From: Adineta steineri
Lineage: Eukaryota; Rotifera; Eurotatoria; Adinetida; Adinetidae
DNA: 64,000 nucleotides
Direction of reading: 5' to 3'
Assembly (NCBI GenBank): GCA_905250115.1
Contig: CAJNOI010000003.1
Span: forward strand, 865,406 to 929,405
Shown piece after piece: positions 12,813-25,210 of the stretch. Under the pieces are notes generated by a model. That model was not told the origin of the DNA, made no database searches, and saw only the letters and a program-made list of their open reading frames with translations. The stretch's first letter is position 1; each line of letters begins with the position of its first letter. Made by a program: the position numbers and the translations under genes.

Positions 12813-14592
12813 TTAACGCCATGGCGAAGGATTTCTTGTTGAATGATGTCTAATTTTAGAATGTGAATAAGGATTTATTGGTGGTAAATGAAATTTAGAA
12901 TGAGAATTTATTGGAACTGAAATAAACAATAGAAATCAACAATGTTAAGCTAAGATTTATCTAGGGAATCTTACTTTCGTTTTGTAACTGCCGTTCAGAT
13001 CTCTTCGCTGTTTGATATGTAATTGGTCGTATCATGTTTTGAAGTTGTTCATCAATACTAAAGTTTTGTTTTATATATGTTTTATCATGATGATGATATT
13101 TAGGTGTCGATGGTGGAGTTGGACTGTAACGTTCAAACTCATCATCATCATCACAGTTTTGATTCAATGGTATTGATATTCGATCATAATGTGAAGCAGA
13201 TGATGATTCATGAAAGGTTGGAATTTGAATCGGTGAAATAATATTACGAGGCGAAGATTGTTTTGTCAGACGAGTCCAAGTAGTTGTATTACGCATTGCT
13301 CTTGGAGATGAACTTGCTTGTTCTTGAGAAAATGTTTGATCTGCTCGATTTGATTGATCTTTAGATGTAATAGACGCATGAGCAATTGGTATTTTAGGAG
13401 AATGTCTTAAAACTGGTTGTTCAGAAACTGTACGATTATATATACTATCATCAGATACTAAAATAAGATTTTCTAGTTTCTATATAAAGAAATATTCTTT
13501 TTTTTCAATTACCTTTAATTGGTACATCATCGTTTTTAAATTTAGTTGTTGGCGGGGGTGATCGCTCATGAGAATACAATCGTTGTATTGGTTTTTTTGT
13601 TAATAGTTGTGTATTAATAGCATTGTTAGACGAGTGTTCTGCTTGGGAATTATTCGTAAAATTCGATCGTTTACGTGTTAAAATTGGTTGTTTAGAAACT
13701 GTACGATTATATATACTACCATCAGATTCTAGAATAAGATTTTCTAGTTTCTATAGAAAGAAACACTCCTTTTTTTCAATTACCTTTAATTGGTACATCA
13801 TCATTTGCAAATTTAGTTGTTGGTGATGGTGATCGCTCATAGGTGTGCAATTGTTGTATTGGTTTTTTAGTCACTGATTGTGTATTAATAGCATTATTAG
13901 AAGAATGTTGTGTTCGAAAACTATTAGCAAAACTCGGTCGTTTATCTGTTAAAATTGGTTGTTTGGAAACTGTACGATGATCAGATACTAGAATAAAATT
14001 TCCAAGTTTCTATAGAAAGAAATATTCCTTTTCCTTAATTACTTTCGATTGGTATATCATCAAATTTAGTTGTTGGCGGAGGTGATTGTTCATGAGAACA
14101 CAATCGCTGTATTGGTTTTTTTGTTAATAGTTGTGTATTAATAGTATTATTAGAAGAGTGTTGTGTTTGGAAATTCTTAGTCAAGTTCGATCGCTTTTGA
14201 ATCAATGGTGGTTTATATTTAATTCGTCGTTGAAATAATTGCCTGGCTCGTTCAAGTGAACGTTGACGATTATTCGATGGTAATGCTTTTTGAGGTTTTT
14301 CTTGATTTTGTTTTGAATGATTTGGTAGACTTTGTTTCTTATTCTCTTGTTTATTAAATATTTGAAAATTATTATTTTTCTGTTTGGATTGTTGTTGAAT
14401 AGGAATTATTTCATCACCAACGTGAACTGAACGTTGTTTTACTGATTCAAATGGTAGTCGATGATTATTTCGTTTTATACATTGATTTTCACTTATATGA
14501 CGTTCATAAACTTTAATATTATAACGTCGTTTACATAAATCACAGGTTATTAATGTATTATCTTCAAGATTTGTAGTTGACATAGAAGACAT
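12813..14592 (-). CDS. C2HC zinc-finger protein (ZC2HC1-like) with triplicated exon
   Basis: Exons 14592–14043, 13987–13784, 13728–13513, 13457–12975 and 12916–12813 join to 519 codons (518 aa). The N-terminus has one C2HC knuckle (CDLCKRRYNIKVYERHISEN followed by QC), the pattern of ZC2HC1/FAM164 proteins. A basic RARQLFQRRIKYKPP segment follows. The rest is Ser/Thr/Asn/Gln-rich and disordered in appearance. The end of exon 1 and all of exons 2 and 3 encode three versions of one segment of about 68 aa (HSSNNAINTQ, TKKPIQ and SPPPTTKF recur), and exon 4 starts with a partial fourth. Every intron is phase 1, so gain or loss of a unit keeps frame. ZC2HC1 members usually have two or more knuckles; only one is seen here. 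Function unknown. Confidence 0.8.
13409..14205 (-). repeat. Tandem exon–intron duplication, period about 271 bp
   Basis: The block that starts AAAAYTGGTTGTTYRGAAAC occurs at 13409, 13679 and 13951 (spacing 270 and 272), and each copy includes the end of one exon, the intron and the start of the next. Even intron sequence is conserved (TTTCTAGTTTCTATAKAAAG), so the duplication is at DNA level and fairly recent. Confidence 0.88.
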
Positions 14593-15318
14593 GTTAATTA
14601 GATTGTTTGAAACTTAGAAAGAAAAACACAGTGTCTATGTATCAGTAAGTATATAATCATTAGTAGTTACTTTGTTTTTATTGAAATTTTATAGGGATTT
14701 ATTTTTTATTAATAGTTATTTGTATAAAGAATTTTTGTCTTTTCATTTCTGGTATTTTATAATGAATTGATTTTAATACGTTATAAAACTAGACTTTATC
14801 TGGTTGCTAGCGACCTCATGTCTGTCATGATCAGTATTCAAATACGATATGGTTAAGGAATAGACCAATTCTCAGTACTCTTATTACATGCTAATAATTG
14901 AGAAGTTCAACTAGTGCCTTTTTTCAAATATATACACCTGATAAGAATCAAGCTTATTGCGTTTTTGAGATACGCTTGTCATTATGATCATGTGTAATAT
15001 CACGCTATTCAATTTGCAATTCACCAAGGACACCGAGGAAAAGTCATTTTTCTTTATCCTACGAGATATTCGAGTGTGAATCATTTTAGTAGTTATATAA
15101 GACCCGCATTATTTCGTTTCTCGGTCATATCTTACATAAAAATATAGTTTTATCTTTTAGTTTGTTTGGTACCTTTTATTATTATATAAGTCCTGTGCTA
15201 TTTCTTTTCTCAGTCATATCTTATATGAAATTATAATTTTATCTTTTAGCTTGTTTTGTTACTTCTGTTATTTGTAGATAAGACAAAGTTGTTTTCAAAA
15301 TAACACATATCTTCAATT
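14593..15318. promoter_or_regulatory. Divergent promoter region, zinc-finger gene and SGPL1
   Basis: 726 bases between two diverging start codons. It contains a diverged direct repeat: two stretches near 15090–15160 and 15180–15250 both read GTTATATAAG-like, then TATTTCKTTTCTCRGTCATA, then a TTTATCTTTTAG. This might be duplicated promoter sequence, but no factor site is identified. Confidence 0.45.
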
Positions 15319-18300
15319 ATGAATCTTGATTCATCATTTTATGCAGTAATATTTCGATATATTTCATTTGAAAATTAACTAAATATTCTTTTTATTAGAA
15401 AGTATTGCATAATTATGAACCACAATTAAGTATTTTACGAGAAAAAACTCGTTTATTGAATGCCCGATTATTGACTTCATTTACACCATTACAATTAGTT
15501 GCATTAACATCATTGGCTACCGCATTAGGTATTGGCCTCTATCGATTTTTATATGGACATGATGAAGGTAATATATATTGCTTATTAAATTATGATAGTT
15601 AAGTATCTTGTAGAAGAAAAATTTTCTGTTATGTATTTATTTCATAAAGTTAAAGAGTATGCATGTGACCGCTTAAAGAAAGTTTATATCTAAATTTTAT
15701 TTCAGATTCAATCTTTATTTTACTGCAATTGTAAGTAGTAGTATATAATAACATGCTACTGTTGAGAATATCTAATAAATAGTTAAAATTCCCCATGGTA
15801 TACCAGATATTAATGCAAGAGAACTCGAACCGGCATTTATATAGATTGAGAAATTTCTATTTTTATCTAATCTTAATTGAAAAAGACGTAAATCCGTAGT
15901 TTCCTATTTTTAAATTTACTAACATCTATCATTGTTTAGCAAGATTAATAATAATGCACACAATAATAAAATAATAAATCTAATCTCATTAGTTTCATAA
16001 CTATATTGAAATTTTAACCAAACTATAATAATTTCTCATAGATCTTCCTACACGTATCAAATTAGCAATATTTCGATTGGCTCGTCGTATACCTGCTGTA
16101 CGGCAACAAATTACTAAAGCACGTGATGATACATTAAAATCAGTTTATGATAGTATGGCAAAAAGTACTAAAGGACATAAATTTGCAAATGCTTTACCAC
16201 AAAAAGGACTTACAAAAGTAAAAATGATGAATTAATATTATCTCATATGTTATCTTATTCTCAAATTCTTTCAGGATGAACTTTTGAAAAAACTTGAAAA
16301 ATATCGAAACTTCGAACGTATTAATTATGAATCTGGTAATGTTTCTGGTTGTGTTTATAAAATATCAACTCCTAGTACAACAGAAATTTATAATGCAGTA
16401 ATATAAGAAATAAAATTCATGTCTTATATATATATGTATTATTTTCTTTGCAAAGGTTTTTGAATTATTCGGTGAAACGAATCCACTTCATGCTGATGTT
16501 TTTCCAGATATTCGTACAATGGAAGCTGAAGTTGTTCGATGTGTAGCAACTATGTTTCATGGTGATGAGAATGCTTGTGGAACGGTAAATTAAATTTTCA
16601 TTAAATTTCTCAATTTTTTTTCTAATTCTATTATGTAGATGACATCGGGTGGTACAGAATCTTTATTAATGGCTTGTAAAACTTATCGTGATCTAGCTAA
16701 ATCAAAAGGAATTACAAAGCCTGAAATGTAAGTACATACTTAGCATATTATATGAAACATATGATAAAGGATCAGTATACGCCTTCATTGAGTGGTTTCT
16801 GTCATCGAACATATACATATATATATATATACATATAGTCATTTGCATATCTTTTCGTCTCACTTGTACGACGCATTACAAAGGGGAGAGAAGAATAGAG
16901 GCGGTCGGCGGCGAGTTCTGACAATAGACACATCAATGATGATGATGATGATGATTACATTTGTATGTATGTATGTATGTGTTCGCTCTCGTCTACCGCG
17001 CGCCTAGCACAATTATGAATGCATTCAAGCTTTTCGTCGGTCTATTTGAAAAAAAAGAGGAGAAGAAGAGGAAATAGAAGATTAACGTTCTTTTTTTCTT
17101 AAAACATGTTTTTAAAATAAAAAATAATCATAAACAGAAAAAAAAGAAGTGGAAATGATATTTGCCGATACGATGAACTTATTCCAAAGAGAAATTCGTC
17201 CGATTTCAAATAAAAATCATTATTACATTGTTCACTGTTACATCGTCTTATTGTAATTATATCAATTTGAGAAGATGTTGTTAATGAACCAATTTTTGGT
17301 TCAAGTAATACATTTCCATCGATTGACATATCGTCATATAGTGAACAGTCACGTATAGCTCGTGTTAATTTATTTGTAGAAAGTTCACGTTTCGATATAC
17401 TTGATGATAATGAACGATTATGTATAATAGCAAAATAACAAAATGTTCTACATGTTCGTACGGGTATTTCTATTGTAAATTCTCCACAACCAGGTCCATC
17501 AACAAAATTGTCACATATTAAACATTGAATATCGGATGCATTGATTATTGATGTATAATCAATTAACATTAAAAATAGACTAAAAAGTACATTTAAATAA
17601 TATAAATCCATTCCATTAAATATCTAAAATATGTCAATTGATAAATAACCTTGTAAAATAGAAATAAATAATTTTTCTCTTCAACTTATTTTTTAAAACT
17701 ATATATATATAATAGTGAATTTATTCATAAAGCATCACATACATCTCGTTTTGTCGCTCGAGTGATCTGAATGCGACACGCCGCTTGTTCGATTACATCA
17801 TTACTTACGTTCATATACACATACACACACACACACTTGTTGTTTCGTCACTCTTTTTTGATAGGAAATCTATGATGAATTAATGCTGTTATTCGATTCA
17901 TGCTCGACTGAATCTATAGAGAAATAAATACATACAATTATTCGAACAAAACAAAAAGTTCTTTTATACATATTCATATGTAGAAAAAAAAAGATACAGA
18001 TGTGCTCGAACAACTTGTAGTAACGATCGATCTGACATTGTATGTCTTGTCATCGATCAAACTTCGAGTTATCTTTGACTTTATGTAGTCCTAAATAACG
18101 AGAAGAGCGGGGAAGAGAAAAACAACATAAAAAATTGCGTCACGTACAATCAGAAATCGAACTATTATCTTAAAGAAAATCGCATGCGAGAATAAAATCT
18201 TCTCTCTGTCTCTCATATAATCCTATTCAAGTAAAATCACAAATGAGACTAAAAGAAAAAAGAATGCAAAGAAGGAGGAGAAGAAGAAGAAGAATCAACG

Positions 18301-21300
18301 CTAACAGGATGAATTTATCTCTGGTCAATTAGGCTACAAGGAGGATAGAATATGTTTGATCGAAGCGACGTGTATATGTTAGTATCATTATCGAGGCTTG
18401 AATGCTCATGTTGACCGTACAATATAAATAAACAACGGAAGAAAAAATATATGAGAGTCGCCTATAAGCTATTATTGATTCGATTAGTAAAGGTGTTGTT
18501 ATTATTCTTTCAAACAACTTACATGTGAATGTAATGGAATGTATAATAAAAAAAAATGTGATGAAAAGCAAAGAGTAATTTAGTTGTTCTCATCAATAAC
18601 ATGATTGCATTGTTGTTACTCTCATTCTCATTTTTTTCTTCTTCTCCTTCATCGTGTTCTCTCTTATCTTGCGGACAGAAACATGCACATCGATTGACCT
18701 CAATCAAAGAAAAAAAAAAGAGAGAAAGAGAATAGTACTTTTTTTCTCTCTCTTCTCTTCTCTTACCTTATCAATTCGACTAAACAAGGAAGAATACGAT
18801 TTTGACATTTTTATTTTACTTTTATTTCTGTCTATCTGTTCTTTACATCGGTGTATATCAATAGACTATGTTGAATGATTATACTTATTTTACTAATCGA
18901 GTTTAAGGTAGAAACATCAGACAAAAGTAAGCGACAAGGAAATAGAATTTTCAGTGTGTGTGTGTGTGTATAGCCTCGAGATAGGCAAAAGTGACTAGTT
19001 AATAGAGTCTCGTTGCATTACATTTCCGCTCGTAAATCAACTAAAAGAACGGCTAGATATGAATGAGATTTATGCCAAATGTTGTTTATCTCAATCAGTA
19101 TATATACTGAAAGTATATATATGTACTTAGTTCGGTTTCTTTTTATATTCAATCTGATAAACGGATCACGTAGACGACATACTTGACTTTCAAATAGTTT
19201 ATGTACCAATTTAATCATTTAGAGAGAAATAGCAAAGATGTTTTAATGATAATGATTTCAATCTCATACTTATGTTCAAATTAATCTTTGAACTCGTATA
19301 TATTCTAACTATGATTGATGATGCGAACAATACAATGAATAGTTATGTATCATTGAAGATATACTCTCAGAAACGAGGTCGATGCTATTGTGATTAACTT
19401 TTTTTTTTGCTATATTACTCCGGTCTCTTAACATAGAACAGAGTGTCTGTCTTTGTGTAAAGAAGAAAAAAAACGAAGGAAGAAGGATGACACGGCCGGT
19501 TGACTGAAAAGATGGAAAAAAGAATGGTCACTTCACTTTCTCTTGTCATCAACAGAAGGAAACGGCATCTAATTTTGAATTATGAGAGAACCAGACGGGA
19601 AAGAAGAGACATCAGTATAAAAAAAAGAATAGAGAGAGAGAAACCATACTACCATTGTTGTGTTGTCAAAATATATCAAAAGATTAATCGACATAAATCA
19701 GTCGATGATGATGCATGCATAGTATTTCTCCGATTCGTATATATGTGTATGTAATTAATAAGTAATGACAAGAATATAGAAGAAAGTGAACGATTACATG
19801 AAACAGACATTCAATATTTCAACAGATACATCATATATATAAAAGTTTCCGAGTGTCTTTCTCGACTAGTACTTGAAGCGAAGCGAGAAAAAATCTCAAG
19901 TGTACTTTATTATGGATTCCTCTTCATAGTTGACATTAAAATAAATAAAAAGAGTTACATATGTACATAAGGACAGACATAAAGAGAGAAGGAGAGACGA
20001 TACCTGTCAAAAAAAAATTTCAAGAAGAAGTAAAAGAGAAAAGAACATTTCTTTTCTTGCATGTTTCTCAATCTGATTATGGATAGACAAAGTCTTCTTT
20101 CTTTCTTCTGTCATTGTCGGCTAAAAATGTTTGTATGACAAATATATACAAGTAACTTGCTTACGTGTTTGTAAGATCAATTAAATGTAACAGAACACGC
20201 ATGATAAGCATGAAATCTCTCCGGAACTTGCTCTATCTTATTCATCATACTAATATGGCTGATTCAAGCAAAATTAAAAAGAGAAAAAAGAAAGATGCTA
20301 ACATTTCTCTCGTTCCCCTTTTCTTATTACTACAACATTGATCATATTCAAACAAGGATGTGAATGTGAGCGAGATCTTTTGCCTTGACAAGATGCAGTC
20401 ACACGGTCAGTAGTAACTAACGAGACTGCAATTAAACGTACATACACTCATTTCCGCCGGCAGAGCTAGCACTCGTGCATACGTATCTGGTCTTGACATA
20501 GAATACAAAAAAAAAAGAGAAAGAGAAGAAAAACTTCGAATTGGACCGTGCTTCCGTTACAAAAAAAGAACGTATCAATTTTTTTTTACTATACTATAGA
20601 GAGAAGAACACGAAGGAGTGTGTCATAATCATACTTCGATGGTGCGTGTGAATACAAAATAGAAGTAGATCTATGTATTAAGCAATCGGTTGACACTTTG
20701 TCTTCTCTCGGATGAACAGATGTGTTAGTACTATTGTATTAAACGATTTTGTTCATTATCTTTTAAATCCTGTTCATAATATTTTTTTGTAAAATGAGGA
20801 ATGTTGATTACATTCGAAACACATCAATTTAAATGCTAGTATTCTTCAATAGGACATTGTCAATTAATGTTAGAATTCTTCATTCAACATATGTTCTTTT
20901 ATCTTATCAGAGATGTAACTTAAAATTCTCTTTATGACATCTGATTGAGACTACTGTTTGTTCTGTCATTCTTGTCAGACAAAAGTAACTTTTCACACAT
21001 CTGACTAACACCTGTGTTTTGATGTAGCCTAAGAAATATCTATCTATAATATAATGGACAATATTGCTATCGTATCTCTATGTCTTCTTCTTCTAACTGT
21101 GCATATATACATACATATATATCTCTGCATGATTGCTTGCAGTAATTCACAACATTTATAGAAGATAAACAGGTTATGGCAATGATGCATCTCTACTAAT
21201 CAATGATACATCTATGAAGAACGAATAAGAGACAGAAAGAGAAGAAGAGAAAAAGAGAAATAATGTATGCAAGCTGAGAGACATTGTTTTTCTAACAAAT

Positions 21301-23772
21301 AATCAAGCTAGTTTTTCTTTTCTGCTTGTTTCTATAGTAAAAAGCCAGTTGAGAAGGGCACCCATTTCTCCACCCACCACTTACCGCTCTTCATTCTGTC
21401 GTCTTTTTCCTTGTTATTGCTACGAAAGAGAGACGACTCCCTAGTGAGAACAACCGGACACTCAAGAAAAGCATTGCAGTCAGGCAGCAATGAAGTGGCT
21501 TCTCCTACTTTCTCTCTCTCTCTCTCTTATTTGAGAGAAAGAAGCAATAAGAGAATATTTAACATCTATTCTTTCTGTTTTTTATTGAATCTTTCGTCTC
21601 TTTGTATATATATATATGTATATATATCTTTCTGATAGGAGAGCGTATAAAGTAGAAAGAAAAGAAAAGAATACCTTGAAAAAAAGAATGAATGAGGTTA
21701 CGTATGTAGATCTTGTTTCGATCAATCAATCAGACTCCCACACACGCGTATGAACATAAATGGCTATTGGGCTTTGTCAACATCAGATGTATATATACAT
21801 GTTGTTAAATGTTTGTGTCTATTATTTGTGTCTGCCGGTCACTACTAGAGCTCAAGTAATAAGAAAACGAGACGAACAATTACCTTTGACTTTACTAAAC
21901 AAGAAGTAGAAAAAACCGTAACATACATAAAAAGTATTAAAGCATAACGATGAACTATTGATTAACTCGATGAATATCAAATAATTGATCGATTGTAAAA
22001 ATATTCTATTTTACTTTTTCTTTTTAAAGTATAACACTTTTCTGCATGAACAAACTGATTCATAGAAAAGAAAATGTGCTAGACTTATTTTCAAGGTTAT
22101 CTATATTAGAAAAAGTAAAATGAAGTACTCACATTTTTCTATTCAATGATTTCACGATAAAAAAAATATTGAGTATACTTACAAAAGAGTCAATATTGAT
22201 TGCATTTATCAAGATTTTATTTCAATAAATATGTTTGAATTCATAGAAATCGATATGAAAATTATCTTTTGATTTTATTAATTATTTCTTCAAACTATAA
22301 GACTTCCAATCATTTGCGATATGTAAACTGAAGCAATAGAAATAAATAAACAAACATTAGATGAATCGATTCTATTAACGAATGAATTTGTTTTCTTTTT
22401 ATAGTATTATGCCTGTAACAGCTCATCCAGCTTTTAACAAAGTATGCTCGAATTATTCGAAAAGATTTATTTATATAGAAATATTTTTCTTATAGGCTTG
22501 TGCTTATTTTAAAATAAAATTAATACGTATTCCAGTTGATCCTATAACACTCGAAGTTGATCTTAAAAAGATGCGTCGAGCAATTACAAGAAATACATGC
22601 ATGGTAAAATATTTCACTAACAAAAAAAAAGAAGCCCTGATTTAAATATATTTCTTTTTAGCTTGTTGCTTCTGCACCAAATTTTCCACATGGTGCTATT
22701 GATCCAATTGAAGATATTTCTAAAGTAAATATATTTGTATAAATTATTGATGAAATATTTAATTTATTGTATCTAGATTGCACTTGAATATGGTATACCA
22801 TTACATGTCGATGGTTGTTTAGGTGGTTTTCTTATTGCTTTTATGGATGAAGCTGGTTTTCCATTGAAACCATTTGATTTTCGTGTACCAGGTGTAATGA
22901 GTATCAGTTGTGATACACATAAAGTATTCATATTTTTTTTTAAATTTAAGAATGAGAAAAATGAAATGTTATCTATTTGTATCTTAGTATGGTTTTACAC
23001 CAAAAGGAGCATCCGTTATTCTTTATCGAACTCCTGAAATTCGTGTACATCAATTTTATGCATTAGGTGATTGGCCAGGTGGTATCTATGCATCACCATC
23101 CGTTGCTGGTAGTCGTTCAGGATATTTAATCGCTTGTTGTTGGGCTACACTTATGTATTATGGCCATGAAGGTTATGTTGAAGAAACACGAAAAATTATT
23201 GAAGTAACACGATATATTGCCGATGGGTATAATAATTAAACTATTTAAATTATTTAATTAATTTTTTATTTTATAGTTGGAGTAAAATTCCAGGTCTTCG
23301 TCTTTTACATAATCCTGATGTCAGTGTTGTTGCTGCTGGTTCAGACATATTCAATATTTATTATTTAATCGATGGAATGATTGCTAAAGGATGGCATTTA
23401 AATGGTTTACAAAATCCAGCTGGGTATCTAATGAAATTATTTTTTTATAAAGTAATTAATAATCAAAATTTTGATTTTTTAGTATACATATTGCTATTAC
23501 ACAACTTCATACACAAGCAGGTGTTGCAGATAGACTTCTACAAGATACACGAGATTGTGTTGCAGAAATTTTGAAATCAGATAATAAAAATGATACACCT
23601 ACAGTAAGAATTTAATATTAATTTTCAATTGTTATCATAATCTCTAAATTAGGCTGTAATTTATGGTACAAGTCAAAAAGTACCTGACAAATCCATTGTC
23701 TGTGATATGGCTAAATTATTTATTGGCGCATGTTATGAAACGCGTATACCATCTGCAACAAAAAATGAATGA
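15319..23772 (+). CDS. SGPL1: Sphingosine-1-phosphate lyase, fourteen coding exons
   Basis: PLP enzyme of the ER that cleaves sphingosine-1-phosphate to a fatty aldehyde and phosphoethanolamine, the exit step of sphingolipid breakdown. Exons: 15319–15345, 15399–15567, 16042–16217, 16275–16397, 16456–16584, 16639–16727, 22405–22441, 22496–22603, 22662–22724, 22777–22923, 22988–23226, 23277–23423, 23483–23603 and 23653–23772. They give 565 codons (564 aa; human 568). Exon 2 encodes the single membrane segment ([20 protein letters not shown]). Landmarks: [42 protein letters not shown] and the PLP-lysine motif SCDTHKYGFTPKG. The short first exon (MNLDSSFYA) is less certain than the rest. Intron 6 is 5,677 bp, about one hundred times the usual size here, and holds another gene on the opposite strand. 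Confidence 0.95.
17099..17611 (-). CDS. Ly6/uPAR-like GPI-anchored protein nested in SGPL1 intron 6
   Basis: Single open exon of 170 aa on the strand opposite SGPL1. A signal peptide ([18 protein letters not shown]) is followed by a Cys-rich ectodomain that starts QCLICDNF and ends with the Ly6-type signature [10 protein letters not shown]. An Asn-X-Ser site (HNRS) is present, and a C-terminal hydrophobic tail ([14 protein letters not shown]) fits a GPI-anchor signal. Three-finger Ly6 proteins act at the cell surface as receptor modulators; the partner here is unknown. Cys spacing is loose compared with vertebrate Ly6, so the fold assignment is by pattern only. It could be a member of the invertebrate quiver/sleepless branch. 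Confidence 0.75.
   Translation of the reverse strand: MDLYYLNVLFSLFLMLIDYTSIINASDIQCLICDNFVDGPGCGEFTIEIPVRTCRTFCYFAIIHNRSLSSSISKRELSTNKLTRAIRDCSLYDDMSIDGNVLLEPKIGSLTTSSQIDIITIRRCNSEQCNNDFYLKSDEFLFGISSSYRQISFPLLFFLFMIIFYFKNMF
17612..22404. other. Rest of SGPL1 giant intron: purine/pyrimidine-rich low complexity
   Basis: About 4.8 kb without a credible gene. It is rich in GA/CT tracts (for example around 18240–18290, 18700–18770, 19620–19650, 21235–21265 and 21510–21545) and short TA or CA microsatellites (16805–16835, 17815–17840, 18952–18970). Short open frames here are low-complexity artefacts. The 5' side probably contains the promoter of the nested Ly6-like gene. Confidence 0.6.
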
Positions 23773-24151
23773 AATACTGTAGTCGTGATGATGATGATGT
23801 TCTTTTTTTTTTATTTTAATATTTTTGTTTAACGTACAACAATGCTATTTTTAGTCGTTTAACAGCAATCATTCTTATATATTTATCAATTATTTTTTTA
23901 TCGCGTTTTTTTCCTCTTCTTGAAGAAAACACACAATTCTTTTTCTGTATTACAGTAAATTTGTTGTGGCTAAATCATTTTTGTAATCAGTGTTGATTTT
24001 TTTTCTAGAAAATTATTTCTATATCATCTATCACAGAAAGGTACAGTTATTTCATACTAATTATAATAATATAACCGAACTAAAAAAGAAAAATATGCAT
24101 AACTTAATATGATTTATTGAAAGAAAAGAATCTTTTTATAGAATACTTCCA

Positions 24152-24387
24152 TGGATAAAGAGGATATAAAAGTGGTATTAACACAACCATCTACTTATAA
24201 AATTTCAACATCATACAAAAAATCGCCAACAGGTATTCATGGTGGCGGTGGTTCATATTTTCATCTGTAAGCGACTCTATATTTATATTTATTTTTTTGT
24301 CTTCTAAACTATTTCTATCAATATTACAGGATTTATGGTTGTGTTGCAGGTGCGGTTATCTGGTGTATAATGGAGGAATGTTGTTAA
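24152..24387 (+). CDS. Possible small tail-anchored Cys-rich protein (two exons)
   Basis: Exon 24152–24266, intron 24267–24329 with GT–AG ends, exon 24330–24387. The second exon in one frame encodes IYGCVAGAVIWCIMEECC and stop, a short membrane segment with a Cys-rich end, preceded by a Gly-rich segment (GIHGGGGSYFHL). This looks like small tail-anchored CYSTM-type proteins. The candidate ATG at 24152 is one base out of frame with the rest as I read the sequence, so either the start exon lies upstream, a base is missing, or the gene is broken. It lies between SGPL1 and the claudin-like cluster. Confidence 0.35.
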
Positions 24388-24423
24388 TAAATATTGGAAT
24401 TTTTTTGTTGATAAAAAATAAAA

Positions 24424-24954
24424 TTATGATAATTCATAACTTGAATGATTATAACAATAGGAGTAACCAGCAGTGAATGCAAAATAAATTGCTGTTAAAA
24501 ATCCACCAATGCATGCAATAACCATTAAGACCATACTATAACCTATATTCACTTGTCTTGTGTTGGCGGTATTAAGTTCAATAACATATTTAGGAAAAAG
24601 AAGAAATCCAATAAGAATTAAAATTGAACCAATTATTGGTAATACAGGAGAAATTAAATGAAGATAACTATTTCTAGATAATAATTTTAAAATAGTAAAA
24701 CTTATAACCCCTATTGCTATGATAACTACTCCAGCTATTTGTAGACCTTGAGCTGTTTTAAATGTAGGTACATTAGTACACGTAGTTCCAGTGGCAACTA
24801 CAGTACATTCTCGAAAGAGACCATAGACAGTATTCATTCCACCGGCAACAACTTTTACATCAATCCATTTCGGTGTTGCAAGACCTATAATACCAAAAAT
24901 GACTGAAATAAGACCAATTGCAGCAGTAATAATTAACAGTTTAAAATTAACCAT
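24424..24954 (-). CDS. Claudin/PMP22-like four-helix membrane protein, copy 1
   Basis: Single-exon 176-aa protein with four hydrophobic segments: ITAAIGLISVIFGIIGL, GVVIIAIGVISFTIL, PVLPIIGSILILIGFLL and SMVLMVIACIGGFLTAIYF. The first extracellular loop has the claudin-type pattern: a Trp after helix 1 (ATPKWID), then GLF and two Cys (ECTVVATGTTC). Proteins of this fold form or tune cell junctions or act as channel subunits; the specific role is unknown. First of three tandem minus-strand genes. Confidence 0.8.
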   Translation of the reverse strand: MVNFKLLIITAAIGLISVIFGIIGLATPKWIDVKVVAGGMNTVYGLFRECTVVATGTTCTNVPTFKTAQGLQIAGVVIIAIGVISFTILKLLSRNSYLHLISPVLPIIGSILILIGFLLFPKYVIELNTANTRQVNIGYSMVLMVIACIGGFLTAIYFAFTAGYSYCYNHSSYELS

Positions 24955-25210
24955 TCTTTTAGGATTAAAAACAATGTAATAAATGGTATCAAATCATTTA
25001 AAATGACAAATTTTTTACTAGCTATTATAAATATATTTTTCTCTTATCAGTATATAAAATACTCTATATTTATGAAAAGAATTTATTACCAATTATAAAC
25101 AATTCAGAAGTAAAAACTCGATTTTATTGACGAAAAATTTCGAGATAACAAAAACAAGTTTTTTTTTCTAAAAAAAAGATTTATAATCATTATTTGCTTG
25201 AATATTTTTT

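Noticed and set aside
16792-17007. 71-codon frame in the SGPL1 giant intron
   Set aside because: Built from TA, GAT and TGTA microsatellites; low complexity with no splice context.
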